64,000 nt of DNA, from the NCBI GenBank assembly GCA_000372225.1, contig AQTY01000005.1:1-64000 (forward strand), in the 5' to 3' direction. Source of the DNA: Candidatus Nitromaritima sp. SCGC AAA288-L16. Lineage in GTDB: Bacteria > Nitrospinota > Nitrospinia > Nitrospinales > VA-1. The notes beneath the pieces are model-generated. The model did no database searches. It saw nothing but the letters and a program-made list of their open reading frames with translations, and was not told the DNA's origin. Made by a program: the position numbers and the translations under genes. Positions 8,944 through 18,882 of the stretch are shown here, piece by piece. The stretch's first letter is position 1. Each line of letters begins with the position of its first letter.

Positions 8944-9765
8944 ATGCTGGCACATTTTATAGAGTCAAAACCGTTTCAATGTGGGTATTTTAAAGATCAA
9001 AAATCTTTATTTGAAGAATACCTGCTGGAGGACATGTCAGAGGTCGAGTTCGAGTACTTGTTGGCCCATGGGATGAGGCATTTTGGCGACTACTATTTTC
9101 GTCCGCGTTGCCTTGATTGTTACCAATGCATTCCTATTCGCATTAGGACGGAAGAGTTTAAGATAACGAGAAGTCAAAAACGAGCTTTGAAATCTTGCGA
9201 CAATGTAAGGGTTAAGATTAGTACTCCTCGATACGCAGATGAAAAGTTTGATCTATATATTAGACATAAGAAAAAATTCTGCGCATTGCAGGACGATGTC
9301 GAAGATCAGCAGAATTTTCGCCTCTCGTTTTATGTGAATACGAATTTTGGAGTCGAGTTTGAGTATTACCTTGACGAAAAGCTTGTTGGTATTGCTTTAG
9401 GGGATCATACTTCAAATACATTTTCCGCCATTTATACTTTTTACGATATTAGCGACTCTAAACTCAGTTTGGGTACATTCAGTATTCTGAAACAATTAGA
9501 ATTTTGCCGACAGCGGGGCGTGAAGTTTTTTTACCTTGGATATTATATAGGCGCTAATCATTCACTTAAATACAAGGGTGATTTCAGGCCTAATGAAATT
9601 TATATCGATCAGTCGTGGCGACCCTTTAGGAATGCTGAAGGAGAATATCTTATTCCCCAGAATAATGTTTTGTGGCGAAATACAGACTTTTTGGTTAAAG
9701 CAAAGAGTGACCAGTCTGAAGAAAAAATCGATGTCTCGAAGGTAAAGGAGAACCTATTTTTTTGA
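8944..9765 (+). CDS. bpt: Aspartate/glutamate leucyltransferase (Bpt; ATE1-like aminoacyl-tRNA-protein transferase)
   Basis: The 273-residue protein has the family signature FRPRCLDCYQCIPIR near residues 52-67, with three conserved cysteines, and a GNAT-like C-terminal half with YLGYYI and the YKGDFRP turn. Bacterial Bpt proteins transfer leucine from leucyl-tRNA onto N-terminal Asp or Glu, marking proteins for ClpS/ClpAP degradation by the N-degron route. Arginyl transfer is the alternative for the ATE1 branch. Length and motifs are complete. It is a single gene divergent from the glycosyltransferase. Confidence 0.92.
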   Translation: MLAHFIESKPFQCGYFKDQKSLFEEYLLEDMSEVEFEYLLAHGMRHFGDYYFRPRCLDCYQCIPIRIRTEEFKITRSQKRALKSCDNVRVKISTPRYADEKFDLYIRHKKKFCALQDDVEDQQNFRLSFYVNTNFGVEFEYYLDEKLVGIALGDHTSNTFSAIYTFYDISDSKLSLGTFSILKQLEFCRQRGVKFFYLGYYIGANHSLKYKGDFRPNEIYIDQSWRPFRNAEGEYLIPQNNVLWRNTDFLVKAKSDQSEEKIDVSKVKENLFF

Positions 9766-9782
9766 AGTGTGGTAGGGATTAC

Positions 9783-9896
9783 TTAGATTACATTGAAAAA
9801 TAAAAGATATAGCCATATTACCAGCAGGACATTGAATACTACACCGATATGAAAAACCACGTTAAAAAGTTTTGAGTAGGTAAATTTGTACTTCAC
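9783..9896 (-). CDS. Small single-span membrane protein (37 aa)
   Basis: A GTG-started minus-strand frame encodes 37 residues, mostly one hydrophobic helix (about residues 11-35) after a short positive, aromatic N-terminus. A strong ribosome binding site (aggag) lies 7 nt upstream of the GTG, which argues that it is translated. It sits between bpt and the LRR gene and resembles no family I recognise. Confidence 0.55.
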   Translation of the reverse strand: MKYKFTYSKLFNVVFHIGVVFNVLLVIWLYLLFFNVI

Positions 9897-9924
9897 TCGC
9901 GATCTCCTGTTAATTAGGCCACTT

Positions 9925-10740
9925 TTAATCCATAACCAGGGTTTTTAATCTCGAAGCCAGATCTGAACTGCGAATCAATTTACGCGTTTTCTTTTCTATT
10001 AGGTTTAGGCTCATGTACAACCGTTCCAGTTTTAAAAAATGATTTGATTCCGCGATGGCTTTGCCGCCAGCATCTCTTATTTCATTTCGCCAAATACTTA
10101 AACAAGTTAAATGACTCAAGTTGGGTGATTGAGACAGTGCAATCGCTCCTTCGTCACCTATTTTATTGGAGCACAGGTATAGTTTCTCGATTTTGGATAA
10201 CGTCTGCGAGGCGGCGATCGCCTTGACTCCCTGATTTCCTATTCCTGTGCTATCCATGTGGAGAGCAGTAAGGGAAGGTAAGCATGTGGATCTCGCTAAT
10301 GCCTCAACTCCTTCAGGTCCGATAGGATTTGAGTCTAGAAACAGGGTTTCTAGATTTTTTAAATTCAATGAAGTAGCAAATGACTGAGTTCCATTAGCTC
10401 CTATTTGGTTAGCCTCTAGCATAAGGCAACTAATATTTTGAACTAATTTTGATTCTGCTAGTGTTTTTGCTCCCGCATTACTTATTTTGTTATGATTCAA
10501 AAATAGTTTTTCTAATTTTGGAAGGCACCGACTTTTAGATAAAAATTCAATTTCAGCATCGCCTAACCCGTTGTTACTTAGGTCAAGTTGTTTAACTCCT
10601 TGGAGTGTTTCTCCAGCTTGACACAAAAGACGCAGGTGCTCAGGGGTGACATTTTTATCTTCTAGGTCTAAGAATTCTCCCTCTGGAGTTAAATGAGAAA
10701 GTATGTGCTCCTCTAGCTTGGATTTGGCTTCTATTTTCAA
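9925..10740 (-). CDS. Leucine-rich repeat protein, ribonuclease-inhibitor type
   Basis: The 271-residue protein consists of about eight tandem repeats of ~28 residues with the pattern LxxLxLxxNxIGxxGAxALAxS. This is the RI/NLRC-like LRR class, forming a curved solenoid. No signal peptide or membrane segment is visible, so it is probably cytoplasmic. LRR solenoids bind other proteins; the partner is unknown. This class is more common in eukaryotes but also occurs in scattered marine bacteria. It is a single gene with no operon partner. Confidence 0.9.
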   Translation of the reverse strand: MKIEAKSKLEEHILSHLTPEGEFLDLEDKNVTPEHLRLLCQAGETLQGVKQLDLSNNGLGDAEIEFLSKSRCLPKLEKLFLNHNKISNAGAKTLAESKLVQNISCLMLEANQIGANGTQSFATSLNLKNLETLFLDSNPIGPEGVEALARSTCLPSLTALHMDSTGIGNQGVKAIAASQTLSKIEKLYLCSNKIGDEGAIALSQSPNLSHLTCLSIWRNEIRDAGGKAIAESNHFLKLERLYMSLNLIEKKTRKLIRSSDLASRLKTLVMD

Positions 10741-10982
10741 AAAAGATGCTTTCCTGTAGCATTAATATAGTAAGGTTTCGACCACTAATCTATATAATTT
10801 CGACCTAAATTACAAACGGTGTTATGTGGATATTGATCCTAATTATTGTGGTGTAAGGGTGGGTTAAATTGGGTATAAAGGATAGATGTTGTAGATATGC
10901 CATTGAGTGTGGAATGGTTGGGAGTTGAACTGGCACAAACAGTATTGTTGTGAAGAAGAAATGAGTTTTTCTGGAGAATTTT

Positions 10983-12096
10983 ATGATTATCGGAGTCCCT
11001 AAAGAGATTAAAGAAGATGAGTACCGTGTTTCATTGACCCCGGCAGGAGCGCATGATCTGACCATGGATGGGCATACAGTTCTCGTGGAAGATGGGGCGG
11101 GCGAGGGGAGTGGGCTTCCAAATCAGTTATATGAAAAGCATGGCGCACACATTGCGGAGAGGAATGATATTTTTTCCCGTTCAGAAATGATCATCAAGGT
11201 CAAAGAGCCTTTACCAGAGGAGTTCGATCTTTTAAGAGAAGGTCAAATTCTTTATACCTACCTTCATTTGGCCCCTGCACCTGATTTGGCTCGCGCACTT
11301 CTCGATCGGAAGGTGACGTGTATAGCTTATGAAACTGTTCAATTGTCAGATGATGCGCTTCCGCTATTGATCCCGATGAGTGAGGTCGCTGGGAGGATGT
11401 CAATTCACGAGGGTTCAAAATACCTTGAAAGAGAGAATAAAGGACGAGGCATTCTCCTTGGTGGCGTTCCGGGTGTGGATCCTGGGCATGTGGTAATTAT
11501 TGGAGGCGGGGTTGTTGGTGCCAATGCTGCTAAAATGGCGATCGGCACCGGAGCTTCTGTGACATTATTGGATGTCAATTTGAGTCGGTTGCGTTACTTG
11601 GATGATATCTATGGCGGACGTTTAAAAACGCTGATGTCAAACCGTGTGAACCTTACCGAATCACTTCGTACCGCTGACTTGGTTATTGGGGCAATCCTCA
11701 TTCCTGGCGCACGAGCGCCAAAGCTCATCACCCGAGAAATGCTTTCATTGATGATGCCTGGTTCGGTAATTGTTGATGTGGGAATTGATCAGGGGGGGGG
11801 TGATAGAAACCTCTCGTCCCACGACCCACAGCGACCCCATATACATAGTGGATGATGTTGTGCACTATTGTGTAGCTAACATGCCTGGAGCGGTAGCGCG
11901 TACTTCAACATTTGCGTTGACTAACGCAACTTTCCCTTATGCTTTAGAATTAGCTCGTAAGGGGTTCAATCATGCATTTCAAGAGAATCCAGCCCTGGCG
12001 AAAGGGTTAAATGTATTCAATGGCCACATCACGCATCCTGCAGTGGCGGATGCTCTTGATATGGAGTATGTTTCTTTAAACAAAATTCTCATTTGA
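10983..12096 (+). CDS. ald: Alanine dehydrogenase, interrupted by a +1 frameshift in a G9 run
   Basis: The product interconverts alanine and pyruvate plus ammonia with NAD. The first frame (10983-11855) carries the N-terminal catalytic domain beginning [10 protein letters not shown] and the Rossmann motif [10 protein letters not shown]. After DQGG the frame breaks. The remainder, with [23 protein letters not shown] and the C-terminal helices, continues in another frame to 12096. The break is at nine consecutive G residues (11792-11800); eight would give an uninterrupted protein of about 370 residues, the normal length. The homology is unmistakable on both sides, so this is one gene with a one-base insertion, real or from sequencing. 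Confidence 0.93.
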
Positions 12097-12128
12097 TACA
12101 GTAACTCAACTCACTTTTAAAAGAACCG

Positions 12129-15100
12129 ATGAAGCCGCCTAACTTTGTTCATCTGCATGTGCACACTTCTTTTAGCTTGCTTGATTCTTCTCTGAGGCAG
12201 GATGCCATGTTCAGGCGCGCGGCAGAGTTCAAGATGCCTGCTGTTGCGATGACTGATCATGGGAACATGTTTGGGGCAATTGAGTTTTATAACGGAGCAA
12301 AAAAACACGGACTGAAACCCATTATTGGTTGTGAGGTGTATGTAGCCCCCGAAAGCCGTCATGACAAGAAAGAAAAATACGACCTCCGAGACGCTTCCTA
12401 TCATCTCATTCTTTTAGCCCAAAATGAAAAAGGATACAAAAACCTTCTTAAGTTGGTAACGTTTGGATATATGGAGGGTTTTTATTACAAGCCACGGATT
12501 GACAAAGAACTATTGGCAGAATATGCGGAGGGTTTAATTGCTTTGAGTTCATGTGGGCGCGGCGAGATTGCCCACAACATTAATAAGGAAAATATTCCAC
12601 GTGCCATTAAAATGGCGGGTCAGTATAGGGACATCATGGGGCAGAATAATTTTTTTCTCGAACTTCAGAACCACAAAATGGAGTATCAAGAAAAAATAAA
12701 TAATGAACTAGTCAAGATTGGAGATAAGCTTTCCCTGCCTCTGGTTGCAACGAACAATTGTCATTACTTGGATCGTGAAGATTTTCATGCTCATGAGATT
12801 CTTCTCTGCCTGCAGACTGGCAAGACCATGAGTGACCAGTATCGTATGCGTTATCCCTCCGATGAATACTACTTTAAATCTCCTGAGGAAATGGCGGAGT
12901 TGTTTCGAGATATTCCGCAAGCGATAGAAAACACTTTGAAAATCGCAGAGCGGTGTGAATTGGAAATAGATTTTGATAAGCTTAATTTCCCAGATTACCC
13001 AGTTCCAGAAAAATATACTCTTGAATCTTATTTAACGGAGCAGACAAATAAAGGGTTGGAGGAACGGTTTCACGAGATGACCAAATATGGCATAACCTAC
13101 GAGCCATCGCTTTATAGAAAAAGGTTGCAAGAGGAGCTTGATATTATTGAAAGGATGGGATATCCCGGGTATTTCTTAATTGTGTGGGATTTTATAGATT
13201 ACGCTCGAAGAAATGAGATTCCGGTGGGTCCTGGCCGCGGTTCTGCTGCAGGAAGTCTGGTTGCCTATTCTCTTTGTATAACGGATATTGACCCACTTCA
13301 GTACGACCTTCTTTTTGAACGGTTTTTAAACCCTGAACGAGTCAGCATGCCTGATATCGACATCGACTTTTGCATGACCAAACGTGACAATGTCATTAAA
13401 TATGTCAGTGAAAAATATGGAGGCAGTCAGAACGTGACACAGATAATCACGTTCGGCAGCATGAATGCGAAGGGAGTTCTAAGAGATGTGGGGCGTGTCT
13501 TAGATATGTCTTACGGGGAAGTGGATAAAATAGCAAAGTTGGTTCCTAACCGATTAAATATCTGTCTCAAGGATGCTTTTAAAGAAGAGCTACGCTTTGA
13601 GATTATGAAAAGAGATAGTGAAAAAGTAACAGAGCTGCTCGATATTGCTTTAAATTTAGAAGGCTTGCCTCGCCACTGCTCTACTCATGCGGCTGGTGTT
13701 GTTATTTCATCAAAACCCCTGACAAACTTTCTCCCTTTATATAAATTCCCAAGTAAAGGGAAGGGAGAACAGGATGAAGTCGTAACCCAGTATTCGATGG
13801 GGAGCGTGGAAAAACTAGGCCTGTTAAAAATGGATTTTCTAGGCCTTAAAACTCTTACCGTAATTGATAACGCTCTTCGGCTTATAAAAGAATCACTAGG
13901 AGTGGATTTGAATATTGCAGCAATTCCTATGGTCGACCCAGAGACCTATAAACTTCTTTGCAGTACTCGTACGCTAGGTGTTTTTCAGCTAGAAAGCTCT
14001 GGTATGCGTGATCTGCTCAAAAAAATGAAGCCCGATTGCTTTGAAGATATCATTGCACTTCTTGCCCTGTACAGACCCGGCCCGCTAGAGAGTGGAATGG
14101 TGGACGATTATATTAAGCGAAAGCATGGCAGGCTTGAGGAGAAATATGAATTACCCCAATTAAAAGATGTTCTCAAAGAAACTCATGGAGTTATTCTCTA
14201 CCAAGAACAGGTAATGAGAATCGCCAGTATTTTAGCTGGATTTAGTCTCGGTGATGCTGACCTTTTGCGACGAGCTATGGGGAAAAAGAAACCCGAGGAA
14301 ATGGAGGCCCAGAGAGAAAAATTTATTGCTGGTGCCGAGGGGAAAAATATCAATATTAAAAAAGCAACAAAGGTGTTTGATCTTATGGAAAAGTTTGCCG
14401 GATATGGATTTAATAAATCGCATAGTACTGCTTACGCACTAGTTTCATATCAAACGGCGTACCTGAAGACTCATTACCCGCTCCAGTTTTTTGGCGCGCT
14501 CATTACGGCCGATATGGATAATACGGATAAGGTCAGTCGATATATCAATGATTGTCGTGACATGAAGATTAAGGTTATGCCACCTGCGGTAAATGAGAGC
14601 ATGAAAGATTTTACCATCGCAGATAACCACTTGATTTTTGGGCTCGGCGCGATTAAAAATGTTGGGTCGAGCGCTATTGATTCCATTATTAAATCTCGGG
14701 AAAAGAGGGGGCAGTTTTCTTCGTTAAGAGAATTATGTGAGAATGTTGACTTGCGTCTTGTAAATAAGCGGGTGGTCGAAAGCCTCGTTAAAAGTGGTGC
14801 TTGTGATTCATTAAACCAAAACCGCGCCACAATGATTGAGGACATACCTAATGCGATAGAAATGGGGCAAGCAAAACAAAGAGACTATGAACTTGGGCAG
14901 AGCAGTATGTTCGAAGTATTTGAGGGAGAAAAAGAGGAGGCAGGGAATGCAAGTATTTCCGAAGACTGGAGTGATCACGAGCGGTTGAAGTACGAAAAGG
15001 AAACTATAGGGTTTTATATCTCAGGTCACCCTCTTGAGCAATATGCTAACGAATTGGTGTGGTTTACGGATGCATCCTCGGTGAGTATTTTGGAAGATAA

Positions 15101-15605
15101 TACGGGCAGTGAAGTGAGTATCGCAGGAATTCCCGATAAAGTTTTACCTAAGACTACGAGGAAGGGTGACAAGATGGCTATTGTTACCTTGGAGGATTTA
15201 AGTGGATCGATAGAGGTTATCTTATGGCCTGAAATCTACGCTATCATCGAGAACATTCTATCCGATGACGATCCAATTTTAGTACAAGGTACTGTCGATT
15301 CTGGCGGAAATCAACCCAAGGTGATCGCTAAAAAAGTTTGTTTGCTAAAAGAAGCAAAGGAACACTGGGAGGGCAAGGTGCATATACGATTTCGCACTCT
15401 AGGGTTAGAAAAAGATACGCTGATTTCAGTTAAAGAAATTCTTAAAAAATACAAAGGTGGCAATGAGACTTTTGTGGAATTTTTGTTTCCTAGTAATAAA
15501 GTAAGAAAATTATCCGTTGATGGGAACCTCAAGGTCAAACCTTGCGACGAAATTATTCAGGAAGTCGAGGCGGTACTTGGGAAAGATTCAATAAGGTTCG
15601 AGTAG
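12129..15605 (+). CDS. dnaE: DNA polymerase III subunit alpha
   Basis: The 1158-residue protein is a full-length DnaE, the catalytic subunit of the replicative polymerase. An N-terminal PHP domain starts with HLHVHTSFSLLDS. The polymerase palm carries GPGRGSAAGS and the catalytic PDIDIDF around residues 407-413. The fingers and helix-hairpin-helix region and an OB-fold region near residue 1000 follow. It is single-copy in this window, starting 32 bp after ald. No PolC-type exonuclease domain is present, as expected for DnaE1. Confidence 0.97.
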   Translation: MKPPNFVHLHVHTSFSLLDSSLRQDAMFRRAAEFKMPAVAMTDHGNMFGAIEFYNGAKKHGLKPIIGCEVYVAPESRHDKKEKYDLRDASYHLILLAQNEKGYKNLLKLVTFGYMEGFYYKPRIDKELLAEYAEGLIALSSCGRGEIAHNINKENIPRAIKMAGQYRDIMGQNNFFLELQNHKMEYQEKINNELVKIGDKLSLPLVATNNCHYLDREDFHAHEILLCLQTGKTMSDQYRMRYPSDEYYFKSPEEMAELFRDIPQAIENTLKIAERCELEIDFDKLNFPDYPVPEKYTLESYLTEQTNKGLEERFHEMTKYGITYEPSLYRKRLQEELDIIERMGYPGYFLIVWDFIDYARRNEIPVGPGRGSAAGSLVAYSLCITDIDPLQYDLLFERFLNPERVSMPDIDIDFCMTKRDNVIKYVSEKYGGSQNVTQIITFGSMNAKGVLRDVGRVLDMSYGEVDKIAKLVPNRLNICLKDAFKEELRFEIMKRDSEKVTELLDIALNLEGLPRHCSTHAAGVVISSKPLTNFLPLYKFPSKGKGEQDEVVTQYSMGSVEKLGLLKMDFLGLKTLTVIDNALRLIKESLGVDLNIAAIPMVDPETYKLLCSTRTLGVFQLESSGMRDLLKKMKPDCFEDIIALLALYRPGPLESGMVDDYIKRKHGRLEEKYELPQLKDVLKETHGVILYQEQVMRIASILAGFSLGDADLLRRAMGKKKPEEMEAQREKFIAGAEGKNINIKKATKVFDLMEKFAGYGFNKSHSTAYALVSYQTAYLKTHYPLQFFGALITADMDNTDKVSRYINDCRDMKIKVMPPAVNESMKDFTIADNHLIFGLGAIKNVGSSAIDSIIKSREKRGQFSSLRELCENVDLRLVNKRVVESLVKSGACDSLNQNRATMIEDIPNAIEMGQAKQRDYELGQSSMFEVFEGEKEEAGNASISEDWSDHERLKYEKETIGFYISGHPLEQYANELVWFTDASSVSILEDNTGSEVSIAGIPDKVLPKTTRKGDKMAIVTLEDLSGSIEVILWPEIYAIIENILSDDDPILVQGTVDSGGNQPKVIAKKVCLLKEAKEHWEGKVHIRFRTLGLEKDTLISVKEILKKYKGGNETFVEFLFPSNKVRKLSVDGNLKVKPCDEIIQEVEAVLGKDSIRFE

Positions 15606-15741
15606 TTTTTTTATGTATTGAAAATTTAAAGGTTAATGATAAGGAAAAGAAATGATTACCCGCTCTTTTTTAATAGACGAGTGAACTTGGTTTGAGAGCT
15701 AGTAGTTTTGTCGTGCGCCTAATTTAATTTTTACTTTAAAT

Positions 15742-17061
15742 ATGAATTTAGCAACTACAGGGAAAATAGAAAAAATAAAGGTTTTTAAGGATTGCTTAGT
15801 CAATGGTATGACAGTGATTGTGATTGAACAACCACATATCCATAGCATTGAATTAGCAATGTTTGTTCGTTCAGGTTTGAGGTTTGAGAATATGCAGAAT
15901 AATGGCATCTCTCATTTTGTTGAACACATGCTTTTTAGAGGTAATTCGGCATACCCGAATTCGTATTTACTCAATCGGGAGTTTGAACTTATTGGAAGAG
16001 ACCTTAGGGCCTCCACTATGAGCGACCATACGTATTATGGTTTTAGTCCGCATATTTCCAATATAGGTCGTGCGATGGATCTATTTTCAGAGTTTTTTTT
16101 GGAGCCTATATTCCCAGAGGTAGAGTTAGAACGTGGAATTATTCTTGAGGAATGTTTAGAAGATTTAAATGAGAAGGGAGTCGATGTTGATATAAATAAT
16201 CTTGCTTGTAAACTTTTGTATCCAAAGGATGCGTTAGCTCGGCCTACGATTGGTACTGAGGAAAGTATCAGGAGCATAAACGTGAAAGATTTAAAGGAGC
16301 ACTATACACAGTTTTATACCCCAGACAATATGATTTTGGTGACTGCTGGATGTGTTGATCACAAGAGTTTTTTTGACTACGCAAAAAAATATTTTTCTAG
16401 ATTGGTTGGGAATGGTTCCACTCCGTCGAATCATTTTGATAAATCCTTAAACGAAGCCCAACTTCAACCAGCGCTCTTGTTTCAATACGATTCTGATAGC
16501 CAAGTTCAGTTACAAGTATGCTTTAGAGCGGTTTCTTATAATCACCCGGACTATTTCATTGCAACTCTGATTTCTCGTTTGTTTGACGATGGAGTAACTT
16601 CTAGGTTGCAAAAAGTTTTACGAGAAGAGAAAGGACTAGTTTATTCTGTTGAATGCAGAACCACAAGTTTACCCGATACGGGTACGATTGATTTTGACGT
16701 GTCTGTTCGTTCTGAAAAGGTTGTTGAGGTAACAAAAATTCTTTTAAATGAAATCAAGAAATTTACTTCAACTGGAACTGAAGAAGATGAGTTGGAATTG
16801 GTCAAACAACGTTATGGATACGACTTGGACTATGAATTGGATGATCCATACAGACAGATCATCCGTTATGGATTCTGTCACCTTTATTCGACCGAGTATA
16901 CCGTAGAGGAGGAGCGAGAAAAAATTTCTAGAATTACCCCACTGGATATTCTGAGGGTGGCGCGTGATATTTTTATTCCCAAAAAACTTAATTTTATTCT
17001 CGTTGGCCCCTATATTTCCGATCTGGAAATTAGCTTGCAACAGCTAGTCCACAATTTCTGA
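15742..17061 (+). CDS. M16-family zinc metalloprotease
   Basis: The 439-residue protein has the inverted zinc motif HFVEH (His58, Glu61, His62). The second glutamate ligand region, LEECLEDLNE, lies about 70 residues downstream. The later R/Y region of the M16 second half (LDYELDDPYRQ) is also seen, so both homologous halves are present in one chain. No signal peptide is obvious. Bacterial M16B proteins degrade or process small proteins and peptides. It is followed by the heme-b protein gene on the same strand. Confidence 0.9.
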   Translation: MNLATTGKIEKIKVFKDCLVNGMTVIVIEQPHIHSIELAMFVRSGLRFENMQNNGISHFVEHMLFRGNSAYPNSYLLNREFELIGRDLRASTMSDHTYYGFSPHISNIGRAMDLFSEFFLEPIFPEVELERGIILEECLEDLNEKGVDVDINNLACKLLYPKDALARPTIGTEESIRSINVKDLKEHYTQFYTPDNMILVTAGCVDHKSFFDYAKKYFSRLVGNGSTPSNHFDKSLNEAQLQPALLFQYDSDSQVQLQVCFRAVSYNHPDYFIATLISRLFDDGVTSRLQKVLREEKGLVYSVECRTTSLPDTGTIDFDVSVRSEKVVEVTKILLNEIKKFTSTGTEEDELELVKQRYGYDLDYELDDPYRQIIRYGFCHLYSTEYTVEEEREKISRITPLDILRVARDIFIPKKLNFILVGPYISDLEISLQQLVHNF

Positions 17062-17099
17062 CATCTTTACAGATTATTTTTCTTTCACAATTGATATTT

Positions 17100-17918
17100 A
17101 TGAAACGATCAAAAATTTTTATATTTTGTTTTTTCTTTGTCCTGATGTCGCTGGTGATGGCCATGACGTTTGGCTCAGGGTGTGTTTCGAATTCAATGGA
17201 ATATTGTGTGGAAACGGGCGAGTGTGAATTAGCGGTAGATGTGGTCAAAGTTTTAGGCGGGATACCAATGGATCCAAATGATCCTTTTTGGGCAGACTCT
17301 GATCGTTTTCAAAAAAAAACCATCGAGCTAGGCCCCCAAATGATAACAAATCCTAAATGGCCCGACCCTTCTATTAAATCAGTTAAAATATCAGCAGTTC
17401 AGAATGAGTCTGAAATCGCCATTTTATTAGAGTGGGACGATGCTACTCTGGAAAATAAAATTGAGGTGTCCGCTACTCATACGGACCAAGCCGCAATTAT
17501 GTTTCCTCTGCACCCTGGCAAGGAAGTTCCTTTGATCACAATGGGAAGTGAAAATGAAATTGTTAATATTTGGCAATGGAGAGCGATTTGGGAGACGTCC
17601 CTATTTACAGAACCTCGCAGTAGTAATAGAAACTTAAGAATTTCGGTTCCCGGCAATATTCGTCGATCTCCAGTTGAGGATTTAACAGCGGCTGGTTTCA
17701 GTACTCTTACCACTCAGGACGAGCAAGATGTTTCAGGACGTGGTGCATGGCAGGATAAAACTTGGCGCGTGGTGTTCAAGAGAACTTTAGTGAATTCTGA
17801 TAACGCAGATATTCAATTTAGGTATCCAATAGTTATGGCTATCGCCGTATGGAATGGCGGTAATCGTGAGCGCAATGGTCAAAAGGGTATTTCAAACTGG
17901 GTACTTCTTCGATTATAG
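17100..17918 (+). CDS. Type II DMSO-reductase-family heme-b (gamma-subunit-like) lipoprotein
   Basis: The start is taken at ATG 17100 (a TTG nine bases upstream is also possible), giving 272 residues. A hydrophobic N-terminus ends in FGSGC, a plausible lipobox. The rest resembles the ethylbenzene-dehydrogenase-type heme-b domain: PNDPFWAD near the start, EWDD in a beta strand, a Met in ITMGSENEIVNIWQW as candidate axial ligand, and AVWNGGNRERNG near the C-terminus. Such subunits pass electrons in nitrite oxidoreductase (NxrC), chlorate, selenate and ethylbenzene dehydrogenases. No catalytic alpha or beta subunit is nearby, so its partner is unknown. Confidence 0.75.
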   Translation: MKRSKIFIFCFFFVLMSLVMAMTFGSGCVSNSMEYCVETGECELAVDVVKVLGGIPMDPNDPFWADSDRFQKKTIELGPQMITNPKWPDPSIKSVKISAVQNESEIAILLEWDDATLENKIEVSATHTDQAAIMFPLHPGKEVPLITMGSENEIVNIWQWRAIWETSLFTEPRSSNRNLRISVPGNIRRSPVEDLTAAGFSTLTTQDEQDVSGRGAWQDKTWRVVFKRTLVNSDNADIQFRYPIVMAIAVWNGGNRERNGQKGISNWVLLRL

Positions 17919-17949
17919 GTGCTTTTGAAGTTCGATATAGGTGGAGAGC

Positions 17950-18882
17950 TCAGGTCTTGTTATTTTTAAGGTTTATTTTAAAGTTATTAAATCTATCAGT
18001 CAGGGAACGGCCAACATTTTCTTTTAACTCTTGAGGCACCCAATTGATTTTCTCCACCGGCCAGCTTTCGACATCTTTAATATCCAACCCTTCTTTTTTG
18101 TAAGGACCCTCTAAAGCCTCTTCAAGTCCATATACAATCGCGTTGGAATAAATATTTAAATACTCTTCTTCAACGGCCTCTGGGTCATGTAGCCCCGAAA
18201 GAAACTTCTGCATTAAATCTTTCATGATAGGGTCAGCATGTTCATGAAAACCTGGTGTCAAAGCATCGTACAAAGTGTAGAAAATAATGAGAACATCTTG
18301 AAGAAGAAACTTGTATTCTTCTGTTGGCTTTTTTACAGGGCGCCTATCCCTATTTAGCATTTCCTTAATAACTTTTATGTTCCGAATTGTGTCGTAAATG
18401 ACCGAGTCTATCCATGGCCTGTTATTCCAAACATAAAATGCCCTAAAGAATTTCAATCTATTATTTTTTTCCCACATCTGAAGCACAGTTGTAGGACGTT
18501 CTTTATTGGTATATGGAATGGGCTCTCCCCAGCGTGGATCAACGAAGTTAAATCCATAGTTTGAGAATGCGTTGGTGACATTTTGGTGATAAAAAACCAT
18601 TAACCGTTCAAGGTTTTCTTTTTTATCGAGGGGAGTATTTTGAGGCAGATTGACAAGGCAGTACAAGCGCACAATATTGGTTCGTGCCTTTCCTGCTTCA
18701 TTTGCAATTAGATATTGCCCGCCCCATATTCCAGCCGTAATCGTAAGTTCTTCTTTTAGTTCTTTAGATAACTGGATGGAAGCTTTGTATGCAACTGTTT
18801 TATATACTTCGTTAAGGTAGTACAGGTTAAATTTTCCATCGTCATGAAGAAGGCGTTCAGGAAGTTTTGGTATTTCACTCAT
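17950..18882 (-). CDS. Conserved-looking hypothetical protein (310 aa), coupled to ilvD
   Basis: I do not recognise the family. The start at ATG 18882 is preferred over a TTG at 18897 because ATGAGTGA overlaps the ilvD stop, implying translational coupling. The protein is soluble, rich in Trp, Tyr and Asn, with mixed helices and no signal peptide or membrane span. An invariant-looking [10 protein letters not shown] stretch and HEHADP suggest a possible metal site, but this is only pattern impression. Its position immediately after ilvD suggests co-transcription, not necessarily a role in branched-chain synthesis. Confidence 0.8.
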   Translation of the reverse strand: MSEIPKLPERLLHDDGKFNLYYLNEVYKTVAYKASIQLSKELKEELTITAGIWGGQYLIANEAGKARTNIVRLYCLVNLPQNTPLDKKENLERLMVFYHQNVTNAFSNYGFNFVDPRWGEPIPYTNKERPTTVLQMWEKNNRLKFFRAFYVWNNRPWIDSVIYDTIRNIKVIKEMLNRDRRPVKKPTEEYKFLLQDVLIIFYTLYDALTPGFHEHADPIMKDLMQKFLSGLHDPEAVEEEYLNIYSNAIVYGLEEALEGPYKKEGLDIKDVESWPVEKINWVPQELKENVGRSLTDRFNNFKINLKNNKT

